Below are positions 5,496 through 5,641 of a DNA stretch of 5,641 nucleotides, piece by piece. Every line of letters starts with the position of its first letter. Position 1 is the first letter of the stretch. Source of the stretch: Campylobacterales bacterium (GTDB taxonomy: Bacteria; Campylobacterota; Campylobacteria; Campylobacterales; QNZT01). Where the stretch lies: NCBI GenBank assembly GCA_015662615.1, contig DQTU01000032.1, positions 1 to 5,641 of the forward strand, in the 5' to 3' direction. The position numbers and the translations under genes are program-made. The notes beneath the pieces were generated by a model that saw nothing but the letters and a program-made list of their open reading frames with translations, had not been told where the DNA came from and searched no databases.

Positions 5496-5504
5496 ATTAT
5501 AGCA
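5496..5504 (-). promoter_or_regulatory. Extended -10 promoter of the dcd operon
   Basis: TGCTATAAT on the minus strand (5504-5496) is a perfect extended -10 element. It would start transcription near 5489, giving a leader of about 20 nt with the AAGGG ribosome binding site. There is no clear -35; the region upstream is A/T-rich. This is the best promoter in the window and likely drives dcd, the NFACT gene and the 105-aa gene. Confidence 0.6.
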
Positions 5505-5557
5505 TAAGGTTTTTCATTTAAATAATTTCCAGGCGTTTGATACTTACAAACTAGAGA

Positions 5558-5583
5558 GTGTAAATCTAACTGTGTAAACCTAA
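5558..5583 (+). repeat. Two direct copies of GTGTAAAyCTAA, 14 nt apart
   Basis: GTGTAAATCTAA (5558-5569) and GTGTAAACCTAA (5572-5583) match at 11 of 12 positions. A third copy of the core lies inverted at 5628-5637 (GGATTTACAC), directly before the plus-strand ATG. This could be a set of regulator sites; the regulator is unknown. Confidence 0.4.
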
Positions 5584-5591
5584 AAATATAA

Positions 5592-5614
5592 ATATTTGAT
5601 AATCTATCAGATAT
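5592..5614. promoter_or_regulatory. Operator-like imperfect palindrome upstream of the right-edge gene
   Basis: The arms ATATTTGATA (5592-5601) and TATCAGATAT (5605-5614) are complementary at 9 of 10 positions around a 3-nt centre. The site covers a GATAAT (5598-5603) that could serve as a -10 and ends 23 nt before the ATG at 5638. Size and placement fit a dimeric repressor site. No regulator gene is in the window. Confidence 0.45.
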
Positions 5615-5637
5615 GAAAAATAAAATAGGATTTACAC

Positions 5638-5641
5638 ATGA
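5638..5641 (+). CDS. First codon of a plus-strand gene running off the right edge
   Basis: The window ends ATGA. The ATG has AGGA at 5627-5630 with an ideal 7-nt spacer and lies downstream of the palindrome and motif repeats, divergent from dcd. Only one codon and one base are present, so nothing can be said about the product, and the call rests on the ribosome binding site alone. Confidence 0.45.

Noticed and set aside
5535..5551. Inverted repeat GTTTG / CAAAC with 7-nt spacer
   Set aside because: Five-base arms in AT-rich DNA are expected by chance, and no extension of the symmetry is seen.

Overview
The window is AT-rich, tightly packed bacterial DNA that reads as a chromosomal segment of a Campylobacterota (former epsilonproteobacterial) genome, probably a Sulfurimonas-like lineage. 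This is inferred from the short Dxr (355 aa), the short NFACT protein (about 443 aa), the Dcd type, the cdsA-dxr order and the base composition; no rRNA or other decisive marker is present. I see no mobile element, CRISPR array, tRNA or rRNA.

Left part (1-885, minus strand): a small secreted DUF3015-type protein (883 down to 439) is followed at once by a DUF4105 (Lnb N-terminal-like) protein that starts at a TTG at 435 and runs off the left edge. A strong terminator-like hairpin (401-430 plus a T-tract) lies inside the first codons of the DUF4105 gene, in the part encoding its signal peptide.

Middle (886-1358): a divergent intergenic region holds a promoter for the DUF3015 gene and upstream sequence for a 67-aa, very acidic plus-strand protein that I do not recognise. 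That small gene and dxr converge on a perfect 10-bp palindrome that contains both stop codons.

Right part (1352-5468, minus strand), in transcription order: dcd (dCTP deaminase), an NFACT/RqcH-like gene, a 105-aa charged protein of unknown function, then cdsA (CDP-diacylglycerol synthase) and dxr (first committed step of the MEP isoprenoid pathway). dcd and the NFACT gene overlap by 4 nt, the 105-aa gene follows 11 nt later, and cdsA and dxr overlap by 4 nt. A -10-like box lies in front of dcd and another in front of cdsA. No terminator is visible between the 105-aa gene and cdsA, so the five genes may be partly co-transcribed down to the hairpin at 1335-1358. They cover dTTP precursor supply, ribosome-associated quality control, phospholipid synthesis and isoprenoid synthesis, so this is a housekeeping block.

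The right end (5505-5641) is a regulatory region divergent from dcd, with an imperfect palindrome, repeated GTGTAAAyC motifs, and the ribosome binding site and ATG of a further plus-strand gene that begins in the last four bases.

Start codons are notable. dxr and the DUF4105 gene use TTG, cdsA is best started at a GTG, and the NFACT gene has no ATG, GTG or TTG in the required place. It appears to begin at an ATA that overlaps the dcd stop codon.
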